DNA of 9,060 nt from the NCBI GenBank assembly GCA_023433185.1, contig JAEZEN010000616.1, positions 1 through 9,060 of the forward strand, written 5' to 3'. Made by a program: the position numbers and the translations under genes. The notes under the pieces were generated by a model that was not told the origin of the DNA, did not search any database, and saw only the letters and a program-made list of their open reading frames with translations. This document shows, in pieces, positions 1-6,977 of this stretch. This stretch comes from Pseudomonadota bacterium. GTDB taxonomy: Bacteria > Pseudomonadota > Alphaproteobacteria > Rhizobiales > Kaistiaceae. How positions within the stretch are numbered: position 1 is the stretch's first letter; each line of letters begins with the position of its first letter.

Positions 1-896
<896 letters not shown>

Positions 897-901
897 GCTC
901 G

Positions 902-907
902 TCCCTT
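902..907 (-). promoter_or_regulatory. Shine-Dalgarno sequence of ftsH
   Basis: AAGGGA on the minus strand lies 5 nt before the ftsH ATG. It is one of the two best ribosome-binding sites in the window and fixes the ftsH start. Confidence 0.75.
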
Positions 908-945
908 GAGCGCCCGTTGGGCAGGACCCGCCCCGGCATCGCTCT

Positions 946-974
946 AAGATAGGTGCCGGAAGTTCCAATGCCAA
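946..974 (-). promoter_or_regulatory. Probable sigma70-type promoter of ftsH
   Basis: Reading leftward, TTGGCA (974-969, 5 of 6 to the -35 consensus) is followed by exactly 17 nt and then TATCTT (951-946, 4 of 6 to the -10 consensus). This predicts a transcript start near 939 and a leader of about 43 nt before the ftsH ATG. The -35 lies inside an inverted repeat with arms CCAATG and CATTGG (965-985). I see no heat-shock sigma32-like pair here, but alphaproteobacterial RpoH boxes are loose and one could be missed. The site is inferred from sequence alone. Confidence 0.55.
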
Positions 975-985
975 TAAGACATTGG
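965..985. repeat. Inverted repeat around the ftsH -35 box
   Basis: Arms CCAATG (965-970) and CATTGG (980-985) pair perfectly over a 9-nt spacer. Read on the minus strand the element contains CCAAT and ATTGG close together, so alternative pairings exist. It covers the predicted -35 hexamer of ftsH and could be an operator. The arms are only 6 bp, so chance is possible. Confidence 0.35.
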
Positions 986-1025
986 GCACGCATCATGCGG
1001 AAATTGCGGCAGAATGAATAGGGCC

Positions 1026-2339
1026 TTAGGCTCCGGCGGCAAGGGCGGGGAACAGCGCCGGCCGCGAAATGCGGGTGCTGAGGCATTCCTCCATCGCGAC
1101 CCCGGTCGCAGGAGCGTCTTCGGATGACCATCCCAGCAGCGGCACCGCAACCATCTGCCCGCCCGCGAACAGTGCCGGCAGCGCCGCCGTCGCACCGGAC
1201 GGAAGACCCGCGAACCGGCGCAGGGCCGGCGGGCGCCGGTCGCCCAGCGGGCCGAGCGACAGCCCCTCGGGCGCATCGGATGGCAGCGCGACGCGGTAGC
1301 GTCCGTCCCAGTTCCCCACGAAGCCGGGCGGGGCATCGAGGACCGGCAGGCCGCCTCGGCCGACTTCGCGCCACAGGCGGATGCCGCCCGGCCCGCCCTC
1401 GATCACGACGCCGGCGAGCGTTCGCCGCCAACGCTCGCCCGTTGCTGCCGCCAGCCCGGCGTGGAGCGCGGCGACCCGCTCCGACCGCGGCGGATAGGCC
1501 GCCCCGCCGATCGCCTGGAGAAGCCGGACGAGGAGCCGCTGGCGGACCGGCTGCGCTGCGGTCATGAAGGCCGCTCGGCCCATCGTCACCACGGCGAAGG
1601 GATCGACGGCGACGGCATCGGCGATAAGCCGGTCCACGGTGGCCTCGATCTCCGCCGCCACCCCGGCACAGCGCGCCGCCGCCGCCGCCAACAGCGGGGC
1701 CGTGAGGCCGGCCCGGGCGAGGGCCGGCAGGAGGCGGCGCATTCGGACCCGCTCGAAGCGGGGGTCGTCGTTCATCGGATCCTCATGCGCCGCCAGCCCG
1801 GCGGAGGCTGCCGAGGCCGCCAGCCGGGCGCGCGCCACGCCGAGGAGGGGCCGGAAGAGGACGAGGCCGCCGAGGTCGATCTCGGGCCGCATCGCCGCCA
1901 GGCCGAAGATGCCCGAGCCGTGTCGCAGCCGCATCAGGAAGGTCTCGGCCTGGTCCTCGAGACTGTGCGCCGTCAGAAGATGGCTGATGCCTGCCGCCCT
2001 GCACGCGGCAGCGAGGAGCCGGTAGCGGGCGTGGCGGGCGGTCGCCTCGATGGCGGAGCCGGGCTTCGCGTCGTCCCACGCGAGCACGCGGGCCGGAAGG
2101 CCGCGCTCCCGGGCAAGCGTCGCGACGCGGCGCGCGACCGCTCCCGAGCCCGGTGAGAGACGATGGTCGACGGTGAAGACGTGGACCGCGGGACGGGCCC
2201 CCTCCCGGCGCCAGCGATCGACCGCGGCAAGGAGCGCAAGCGAATCGCGCCCGCCGGAGACGGCGAGCGCGATGGCGTTCATATCGGCGACCGGTGCGAG
2301 AAGCCGCGTTACCTCGGTCCTGTCGAGGGGCGCGGCCAC
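1026..2339 (-). CDS. tilS: tRNA(Ile)-lysidine synthetase TilS
   Basis: TilS is a cytosolic enzyme that uses ATP and lysine to turn the wobble cytidine of tRNA-Ile(CAU) into lysidine, so that the tRNA reads AUA and accepts isoleucine. It is normally essential. With the GTG start chosen here the protein has 437 residues, close to the 432 of E. coli. The N-type PP-loop ATPase signature SGGRDS is at 28-33, VDHRL at 57-61, and the family motif AHSLEDQAETFLMRL at about 124-138, followed by RHGSGIFGLAAM. The C-terminal third is less conserved, as usual. The GTG lies 10 nt after the cpoB stop. An in-frame ATG at 2402 would give 458 residues but would overlap cpoB by 53 bp; an ATG at 2282 would remove conserved N-terminal sequence. 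No clear Shine-Dalgarno decides between them. The gene probably shares a transcript with cpoB. Confidence 0.93.
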   Translation of the reverse strand: MAAPLDRTEVTRLLAPVADMNAIALAVSGGRDSLALLAAVDRWRREGARPAVHVFTVDHRLSPGSGAVARRVATLARERGLPARVLAWDDAKPGSAIEATARHARYRLLAAACRAAGISHLLTAHSLEDQAETFLMRLRHGSGIFGLAAMRPEIDLGGLVLFRPLLGVARARLAASAASAGLAAHEDPMNDDPRFERVRMRRLLPALARAGLTAPLLAAAAARCAGVAAEIEATVDRLIADAVAVDPFAVVTMGRAAFMTAAQPVRQRLLVRLLQAIGGAAYPPRSERVAALHAGLAAATGERWRRTLAGVVIEGGPGGIRLWREVGRGGLPVLDAPPGFVGNWDGRYRVALPSDAPEGLSLGPLGDRRPPALRRFAGLPSGATAALPALFAGGQMVAVPLLGWSSEDAPATGVAMEECLSTRISRPALFPALAAGA

Positions 2340-2349
2340 GGAGCACGCA

Positions 2350-3270
2350 TCAGACGCAACGGGCGACGGCCTGCTCGGTCTGGACGCGCTGGCGCAGGGC
2401 ATTCGACGAGTTGGGATACTTCTTCAGCACCTCGGCATAGGTCGAGCAGGCCGCGTCGCGTTCACCGAGGCCGGCCAGTGACAGGCCGAGCTTGAGGAGC
2501 GTGTCCGCCGCCTTGCCGCTCTGCGGATAGGCCTTGTAGCCGGCCAGGAACTCGTCGGCGGCATCGCGGTACTGGCCGCGCGCGAAGAGGCTCTCACCCA
2601 GCCAGTACTGCGCATCCGCGACGCGCTGGTCGCTCGGAAAGGCACCGATGAAGGACCGGAAGGAGGCCTCGGCAAGGACGTAGTCGCCCGCAAGGATCGC
2701 CGCATAGGCGCGCTCGTAGTCGGCGCCGGGATCGCCCAGAGAGGCGACCTGCGCCGGCGCGGCGGCCGGTACAGGCTGCGGGGCGGCCTGCCCCATCGCG
2801 GTGAGATCAATCGGCTGGCTGCCGGCGTCGGTGACGATCTGCCCCGGCGGCTGTGCCGACGCGACGGTGGCGCCGGTGGTCATCGGCGCGGTGCCGTGGG
2901 GGATCGCACCCGGCACCGGTTGGCCGGTGACGGCGGACAACTGGTCCTGGGTCTGGCGAAGCCGGAAGGCGAGTTCCTCCACCTGTCCGGTGAGCTCTCG
3001 GATACGTGCCTCGGCACGGTCGAGCCGGCCGACCAGATCGTTTGCGGCGAGCGGAGCCTCCTGGACCACGAACTGCCCATCGCCACCCGGCGGGGCGACG
3101 ACGGTCATCCCGTCCTGGGGGGGCGGCAGGACATCGGGCGGCGGCATGGCCGCCTCGTTGCCGCGGTCCCGCTTCCATGGCCACTGGATCGCGCTGCCGG
3201 CCGTGGTCTGGGCGGTGACGGCGACGGCCGCGAGCGTCGCAACGACAATGGCTCGATTCAGTCGGTTCAT
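2350..3270 (-). CDS. cpoB: Cell division coordinator CpoB (YbgF), periplasmic coiled-coil/TPR protein
   Basis: In E. coli CpoB works in the periplasm, linking the Tol-Pal machine and peptidoglycan synthase PBP1B so that outer-membrane constriction keeps pace with septal wall synthesis. This copy has 306 residues. It starts with a signal peptide (MNRLNRAIVVATLAAVAVTA, cleavage probably after the following QTTAGSA). A short coiled coil, LVGRLDRAEARIRELTGQ and onward (about 78-115), matches the YbgF trimerisation domain. A Pro/Ala/Gln-rich linker follows, then TPR repeats from about 178 to the end (YERAYAAILAGDYVLAEASF, AQYWLGESLFARGQYRDAAD, TLLKLGLSLAGLGERDAA). The frame is open 30 codons further upstream, but those residues are Arg-rich and would mask the signal peptide, so ATG 3270 is preferred. 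A weak AGGGA lies 12 nt upstream. Unusually, pal and tolB are not directly upstream. tilS follows closely. Confidence 0.93.
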   Translation of the reverse strand: MNRLNRAIVVATLAAVAVTAQTTAGSAIQWPWKRDRGNEAAMPPPDVLPPPQDGMTVVAPPGGDGQFVVQEAPLAANDLVGRLDRAEARIRELTGQVEELAFRLRQTQDQLSAVTGQPVPGAIPHGTAPMTTGATVASAQPPGQIVTDAGSQPIDLTAMGQAAPQPVPAAAPAQVASLGDPGADYERAYAAILAGDYVLAEASFRSFIGAFPSDQRVADAQYWLGESLFARGQYRDAADEFLAGYKAYPQSGKAADTLLKLGLSLAGLGERDAACSTYAEVLKKYPNSSNALRQRVQTEQAVARCV

Positions 3271-3386
3271 GAAGCTACTGCGTCCCTGGCGTATCGCGAT
3301 GGGCGAGGCGCTCGACCGGATCCGCCGGCGCCCCCCGGTCGCACTGTCTGTCGGGCGCACTTAGGTCCGGGGAGTTCGGCCAAAGT

Positions 3387-3401
3387 GAGGCGAATCGCCT
3401 C
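3387..3401. repeat. 15-bp dyad upstream of cpoB
   Basis: Arms GAGGCGA (3387-3393) and TCGCCTC (3395-3401) are perfectly complementary around a single central base. Read leftward the dyad is followed by ACTTTGG. It lies about 185 nt after the pyk stop and about 117 nt before the cpoB ATG. It could be an operator or a weak terminator without a proper T-tract. The spacer is too short for all seven pairs to form in an RNA hairpin, which slightly favours a DNA-binding site. Confidence 0.35.
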
Positions 3402-3419
3402 GGCCGACCCGCCTCGCCG

Positions 3420-3433
3420 CGCCTGCACAGGCG
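3420..3433. repeat. 14-bp dyad in the pyk-cpoB gap
   Basis: Arms CGCCTG (3420-3425) and CAGGCG (3428-3433) are perfectly complementary over a 2-nt spacer. It sits 18 bp from the 3387-3401 dyad and shares the CGCCT core. It may be a second binding site for the same factor, or chance in GC-rich DNA. Confidence 0.28.
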
Positions 3434-3585
3434 TACCCGGTGGTCGAAACCGCACCGCCGGCGATCCGGCTTCGATGCCCCTCCACCCGGTCAGATCCGA
3501 GCCGGGGCGGCGTTGGCAAAGGACCGATGCGGATGCCGGGCTTGGAGCCGCGCCCCCGGGAACCCGCGCCGTGATCCCCGCTCGA

Positions 3586-5007
3586 TCAGTCGCCCTTGAC
3601 GAAGGCGATCCGCAGCATGTTGGTGACGCCGGAACTCCCGAGCGGCGTGCCGGCGGTGACGATGATCCGCTCTCCCGGCTTGGCGAGGCCTTCGCGCAGT
3701 GCCAGGCTGGAGGCGTGGTCGATCATGTGCTCGAGCGTGTCGGGCTCGGCCTCGGCGATGCAGTGGAGACCCCAGACCAGCGACAGGCGCCGCGCCGTGG
3801 CCACGACCGGCGACAGCGCCATGATCGGGATCTGCGGTCGCTCGCGGGCCGCCCGCATCGCGGTCGCGCCCGATGAGGTGTAACAGCAGATCGCGGCAAG
3901 GTTCAGCGTCTCGGCGATCTGGCGCGCGGCGGCGGAGATCGCGTCGGCCCCCGTCGCCTCGGGCTCGGTGCGCTGGGCGTGTATGATGTTGCGGTAGTTC
4001 GGGTCGCGCTCGACCTGGATGGCGATGCGATCCATCGTCGCCACCGCTTCGACGGGATAGTCGCCCGAAGCGGATTCGGCCGACAGCATGATCGCGTCGG
4101 CGCCCTCGAACACCGCGGTCGCCACGTCCGACACCTCGGCGCGCGTCGGCACCGGCGCCTGGATCATCGATTCGAGCATCTGGGTTGCTACGACGACCGG
4201 TTTGCCGGCCCGGCGGGCCGCGCGGGTGATGCGCTTCTGGATGCCGGGGACCTGCTCCAGCGGCAGTTCGACGCCGAGATCGCCGCGCGCCACCATCAGC
4301 GCATCGGCCTGCTCGATGATCGCATCGAGGCGCTCGACCGCCTGGGGCTTCTCGATCTTGGCCATCACCGCGGCACGGCCGCGGGCGATCTTCTTCACTT
4401 CGGCCAGGTCCTCGGCGCGCTGGACGAAGGACAGGGCGACCCAGTCCACGTCGGCATTGATCGCCGCCTCGAGGTCGGAGCGGTCCTTGTCGGTCAGCGC
4501 ACCGAAGTCGATCGTCGAATCGGGGACGCTGACCCCCTTGCGATTCGACAGCCGCGTCCCCGCCTCGACGACCGTCGTCGCCTTGGATTTCGACACCTCG
4601 GTGACGCGGAGCGTCACCTTGCCGTCGTCGAGCAGCAGGCGATGGCCGGGCTCGAGCGCGGCGAGAACCTCGGGGTGCGGGAGTTGCACCCGCTTCTTCG
4701 AGCCCGGATCGGGCTTCGAATCGAGGACCAGCACGTCGCCGGGCGCGATGTCGACGGCGCCATCCGCGAACGTGCCGAGGCGCAGTTTCGGGCCCTGCAG
4801 ATCGGCAAGGATGCCGATCGGCCGCGCGACCTCGGCCTCGACCTCGCGAATCGTCGCAACCAGCGCGCGGAGCTTGGGATGGTCGGTATGGCTCATGTTG
4901 ATGCGGAAGATGTCCGCACCCGCCTCGAAGAGGCGCTTGATGACGGCTTTTTCGGAGGATGCCGGGCCGAGGGTGGCGAGAACCTTGACCTTCCTCGAGC
5001 GCCTCAT
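3586..5007 (-). CDS. pyk: Pyruvate kinase
   Basis: Pyruvate kinase is the last enzyme of glycolysis, converting phosphoenolpyruvate and ADP to pyruvate and ATP in the cytosol; it normally works as a tetramer. The 473-residue protein has the family's usual bacterial length. Visible signatures are KVLATLGPAS (8-17), the FRINMSH substrate-binding segment (34-40), ILADLQGPKLR (66-76), the active-site lysine in MAKIEKP (215-221), MVARGDLGVELP (238-249), ATQMLESMI (274-282), PTRAEVSDVATAVFEGADAIMLSAESASGDYP (287-318), and a C-terminal domain ending VTNMLRIAFVKGD. The ATG overlaps the stop of the DUF1036 gene (ATGA), suggesting translational coupling. The reading frame is open well upstream, but those codons are inside DUF1036 and lack family similarity. 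I cannot tell the allosteric class from the sequence alone. Confidence 0.97.
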   Translation of the reverse strand: MRRSRKVKVLATLGPASSEKAVIKRLFEAGADIFRINMSHTDHPKLRALVATIREVEAEVARPIGILADLQGPKLRLGTFADGAVDIAPGDVLVLDSKPDPGSKKRVQLPHPEVLAALEPGHRLLLDDGKVTLRVTEVSKSKATTVVEAGTRLSNRKGVSVPDSTIDFGALTDKDRSDLEAAINADVDWVALSFVQRAEDLAEVKKIARGRAAVMAKIEKPQAVERLDAIIEQADALMVARGDLGVELPLEQVPGIQKRITRAARRAGKPVVVATQMLESMIQAPVPTRAEVSDVATAVFEGADAIMLSAESASGDYPVEAVATMDRIAIQVERDPNYRNIIHAQRTEPEATGADAISAAARQIAETLNLAAICCYTSSGATAMRAARERPQIPIMALSPVVATARRLSLVWGLHCIAEAEPDTLEHMIDHASSLALREGLAKPGERIIVTAGTPLGSSGVTNMLRIAFVKGD

Positions 5008-5561
5008 CGACCACCCGTCCCGGTCTCGCCGGGCTCGGTGAGCTGAACGGTCCAGCTCGGCTGTTCGCGCGTGTCGACTTCGAAGAAACCGCTGCGATCG
5101 AAGCCGCGAGCCACGCAGTCCTCGATCCCGTGGATTGTGAACATCTTGTCCCGTGTGCAGAGCATTGCTTTCCCACCCCACGCGCCGCCCTGGTCGTAGT
5201 CGAGCGCGTAGACGTAGTAATAGCGGGAGATGAGCGGTCCGGCCATCAGCGTTTCGCAACTCTGGGCCGCGATGTTCCACCAGCCTTCCGTGGTCCAGCG
5301 CCGGCCTTCCTTGTAGCCGATGGCGACGCCGACGCGGCTCATCGTCTTGTTGCAGAGGCGGAGCCCGCTCGCGTTGCCCTCGGCCGACAGCGAGCCCGAC
5401 ACGCCGGCCGGAGTCGCACCTGCCTCAAGGAGCCTGACCTCGGCCGAACCCTGGTTCTGATGGATCAGCAGGAACACACCGGCGGCCAGCGCCGCAAGCA
5501 TGACGATGCTGGCGGCGACGACCGCCTTCCGGTACCAGGCTGTGTGGTTGCTCGACGGCAT
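5004..5561 (-). CDS. Membrane-anchored DUF1036 protein
   Basis: This is a protein of unknown function with a DUF1036 domain, known mainly from alphaproteobacteria and some cyanobacteria. It has 185 residues from ATG 5561. A single hydrophobic segment at about 12-34 (signal anchor or uncleaved signal) is followed by a low-complexity linker. The DUF1036 domain runs from about 67 to 175: LRLCNKTMSRVGVAIGY, WTTEGWWNI, SRYYYVYALDYD, LCTRDKMFTI, CVARGFDRSGFFEVDT. The four cysteines (70, 102, 135, 149) are all in the domain; if it faces the periplasm they could form disulfides. A TTG at 5591 would add 10 residues but lies only about 10 nt from the predicted transcript start, so the ATG is preferred. 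The stop overlaps the pyk ATG. Family membership is clear; its relation to pyruvate kinase is unknown. Confidence 0.88.
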   Translation of the reverse strand: MPSSNHTAWYRKAVVAASIVMLAALAAGVFLLIHQNQGSAEVRLLEAGATPAGVSGSLSAEGNASGLRLCNKTMSRVGVAIGYKEGRRWTTEGWWNIAAQSCETLMAGPLISRYYYVYALDYDQGGAWGGKAMLCTRDKMFTIHGIEDCVARGFDRSGFFEVDTREQPSWTVQLTEPGETGTGGR

Positions 5562-5596
5562 CGGGCTGGAAAGGCTAACCGGCTCGTCCAAATCTC

Positions 5597-5625
5597 AATG
5601 TGCCGCCCTTATCGCGCGGCACATT
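5597..5625. promoter_or_regulatory. Perfect 10-bp dyad overlapping the DUF1036-pyk -10 (candidate operator)
   Basis: Arms AATGTGCCGC (5597-5606) and GCGGCACATT (5616-5625) are perfect reverse complements over a 9-nt spacer that holds the predicted -10 hexamer. A bound dimer would block RNA polymerase. The position makes a terminator unlikely: no gene ends here and no T-tract follows. If the element is transcribed, only one arm would be in the mRNA, because the predicted start is near 5601. The cognate regulator is unknown and not in the window. Confidence 0.55.
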
Positions 5626-5637
5626 TCATCCTGTCAA
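5608..5637 (-). promoter_or_regulatory. Probable promoter of DUF1036-pyk
   Basis: Reading leftward, TTGACA (5637-5632) is a perfect -35 hexamer. After 18 nt comes GATAAG (5613-5608), 4 of 6 to the -10 consensus. The predicted transcript start is near 5601, giving a leader of about 40 nt to the DUF1036 ATG at 5561. The 10-bp dyad at 5597-5625 covers part of the spacer, the -10 and the start point, which suggests repressor control. Inferred from sequence. Confidence 0.6.
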
Positions 5638-5671
5638 CGATTGTGCTTTGCATTTTCATTATCTCTCATCA

Positions 5672-5697
5672 TCCCCGGGGAATCGCGGGGAGGCCCC
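5672..5697. repeat. GC-rich palindromes in the divergent region
   Basis: TCCCCGGGGA (5672-5681) is a perfect 10-bp palindrome. It is followed closely by GGGG (5687-5690) and CCCC (5694-5697) around AGG. The stretch separates an AT-richer block (5640-5670) from the leader of the rightward genes. It may be a protein-binding site or simply a G/C-run artefact; I cannot assign a role. Confidence 0.25.
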
Positions 5698-5737
5698 TTG
5701 GATTCGCAGCCACTTAGTACCGCGAACACGGCGGCAT

Positions 5738-5762
5738 GATGGCTCGCGTCAAGCGAGCCGTC
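5738..5762 (+). promoter_or_regulatory. Stem-loop upstream of the amidohydrolase gene
   Basis: GGCTCGC (5741-5747) and GCGAGCC (5753-5759) pair perfectly over the 5-nt loop GTCAA. The stem extends to 10 pairs (5738-5747 with 5753-5762) if one G-U pair is allowed. It lies about 20 nt before ATG 5783 and about 56 nt before ATG 5819. No T-run follows on either strand, so it is not a standard intrinsic terminator. It could be a leader hairpin or an operator. Confidence 0.4.
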
Positions 5763-5818
5763 TGTGACCTCGGCCACCCCCTATGGCAAGCCACGCGGAC
5801 GGCGGCTATCATCGGCGC

Positions 5819-6631
5819 ATGACGGCTGCCGGGGACCACGCGGACGCTCCGCCTTTCGAGATCGCCCCGGGGGATCCGGCATGCGGTTTCATCCTCACCT
5901 GCGATCACGCCGAGAACCGGCTGCCCGAGCCCTACGGCACGCTGGGACTGGGCGCGGAGGCGCTTGTGCGCCACATCGCCTGGGATCCCGGGGCAAGGGC
6001 GCTCACGCTCGCGCTTGCCCGGCGGCTCGGCGCGCCGGCCGTGCTTTCCCGCTTCTCCCGGCTCCTCATCGATCCCAACCGCGGGAGCGACGATCCGACC
6101 CTCATCATGCGCCTGTCGGACCGCGCCGTGATTCCCGGCAACCTCGCGGTAGACGAGGCGGAGCGCGCGCGGCGCATCGCCCGGTATTACGCCCCCTATG
6201 ACGACGCCATCGGCCGGACCATCGGGGCGGCGCTCGCCACCGGCATCGTCCCCGCCATCCTCGCGATCCACAGCTTCACCCCGGTATGGCGCGGCCGCGG
6301 GCGGCCTTGGCAGGTCGGCGTGCTCTGGGATGCCGATCCGCGGCTCGCGGTGCCGCTGATCGCGCGGCTCAGGGCGGCCGGCGATCTCGTCGTCGGCGAC
6401 AACGAGCCCTATGACGGCGCCCTTGCCGGCGACGCGCTCTACCGCCATGCGACGCGGCGCGGGCTGCCGCACGCACTGATCGAACTGCGGCAGGACCTGA
6501 TCGCCGACACCGCGGGCGTCGAGGAGTGGGCGCAGCGGCTGGCGGCGGTTCTCGCTGAACTCGAGCACCTGCCCGGCCTGCGCGAGATTCGCCATTTCGG
6601 CTCGCGGACAGGGTCCGTGATCCCTATCTGA
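5819..6631 (+). CDS. N-formylglutamate amidohydrolase family protein
   Basis: The characterised family member, HutG, hydrolyses N-formyl-L-glutamate to formate and glutamate at the end of one histidine-degradation route; many relatives have unproven substrates. No hut gene is in this window, so the substrate here is uncertain. In the longer 282-residue form, family motifs are CDHAENRLP (40-48), HIAWDPGA (64-71), SRFSRLLIDPNR (89-100), HSFTPVW (163-169), GDNEPYDG (205-212) and the RGLPHALIELRQDLI block (226-240). The His, Asp and Glu residues in these motifs are the likely metal and substrate ligands. I chose ATG 5819 (270 residues), just before the start of similarity; ATG 5783, with 12 extra residues, is equally possible because neither has a clear Shine-Dalgarno sequence. 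DUF1244 follows 26 nt after the stop, probably in the same transcript. Confidence 0.88.
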   Translation: MTAAGDHADAPPFEIAPGDPACGFILTCDHAENRLPEPYGTLGLGAEALVRHIAWDPGARALTLALARRLGAPAVLSRFSRLLIDPNRGSDDPTLIMRLSDRAVIPGNLAVDEAERARRIARYYAPYDDAIGRTIGAALATGIVPAILAIHSFTPVWRGRGRPWQVGVLWDADPRLAVPLIARLRAAGDLVVGDNEPYDGALAGDALYRHATRRGLPHALIELRQDLIADTAGVEEWAQRLAAVLAELEHLPGLREIRHFGSRTGSVIPI

Positions 6632-6645
6632 CGGCCGGCGACCAA

Positions 6646-6652
6646 AAGGAGG
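6646..6652 (+). promoter_or_regulatory. Strong Shine-Dalgarno sequence of the DUF1244 gene
   Basis: AAGGAGG lies 5 nt before the ATG at 6658, an almost complete match to the anti-SD of 16S rRNA. Neither neighbour in this rightward group has one, so DUF1244 may be translated much more strongly than the genes around it. Confidence 0.8.
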
Positions 6653-6657
6653 CTCCG

Positions 6658-6963
6658 ATGGCCGATAGCGACGACCAGATGCGCACCGAGCTGGAGGCGG
6701 CCGCCTTCCGGCGCCTGCTCGACCATCTCCGCAGCCGCCCGGACGTCCAGAACATCGACCTGATGAACCTTGCCGGGTTCTGCCGCAACTGCCTCGCCAA
6801 CTGGTACCGCGAGGCGGCCGAGGCCCGGGGTCTGGCGATCGACAAGGACGGGTCCCGCGAGATCGTCTACGGCATGCCCTATGCGGAATGGCAGGCCCGC
6901 CATCAGACCGAGGCGAAGCCGGAGCAACTGGCAGCCTTCGCACAGAACCGGCCGAAGCACTGA
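6658..6963 (+). CDS. DUF1244 family small protein
   Basis: This 101-residue soluble protein belongs to the DUF1244 family, which is widespread in proteobacteria and has no established function. It is predicted mostly helical. The conserved core is LEAAAFRRLLDHLRSRPDVQ followed by NIDLMNLAGFCRNCLANWY (32-50), with a CxxC pair at Cys42 and Cys45. A GMPYAEWQ(A)RHQ segment follows in the C-terminal half. The CxxC could bind a metal or be redox-active, but a full four-ligand zinc site is not visible in one chain. There is no signal peptide or membrane segment. The start is fixed by AAGGAGG. It lies between the amidohydrolase-like gene and the patatin gene and is likely co-transcribed with the former. 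Family assignment is confident; no function is inferred. Confidence 0.9.
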   Translation: MADSDDQMRTELEAAAFRRLLDHLRSRPDVQNIDLMNLAGFCRNCLANWYREAAEARGLAIDKDGSREIVYGMPYAEWQARHQTEAKPEQLAAFAQNRPKH

Positions 6964-6977
6964 CCGGCCGCGAAGAC

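Larger units (their letters stand above)
3271..3585. other. Non-coding gap between pyk and cpoB with two dyads
   Basis: These 315 bases contain no convincing gene; the short open frames have poor composition and no ribosome-binding site. The gap holds two small perfect inverted repeats (3387-3401 and 3420-3433). It must contain the 5' leader of cpoB and probably its promoter, but I found no good -35/-10 pair. No hairpin followed by a T-run marks the end of pyk transcription, so read-through into cpoB cannot be excluded. Confidence 0.6.

Noticed and set aside
3271..3360. N-terminal extension of cpoB
   Set aside because: The 30 extra residues are Arg/Ser-rich and would bury a normal signal peptide in a periplasmic protein.
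3491..5176. Very long open frame on the minus strand in another phase across pyk (and a 355-codon one antisense, 3979-5046)
   Set aside because: The pyk frame carries every pyruvate kinase motif. The others are Arg/Gly/Ala/His-rich translations typical of shadow frames in high-GC DNA, with no recognisable domain.
5562..5591. TTG start adding 10 residues to the DUF1036 protein
   Set aside because: It lies about 10 nt from the predicted transcript start with no Shine-Dalgarno, and the extra residues precede the hydrophobic anchor without adding a known signal.
5597..5625. The dyad as an intrinsic terminator
   Set aside because: No gene ends there on either strand and no T-run follows; it overlaps a promoter instead.
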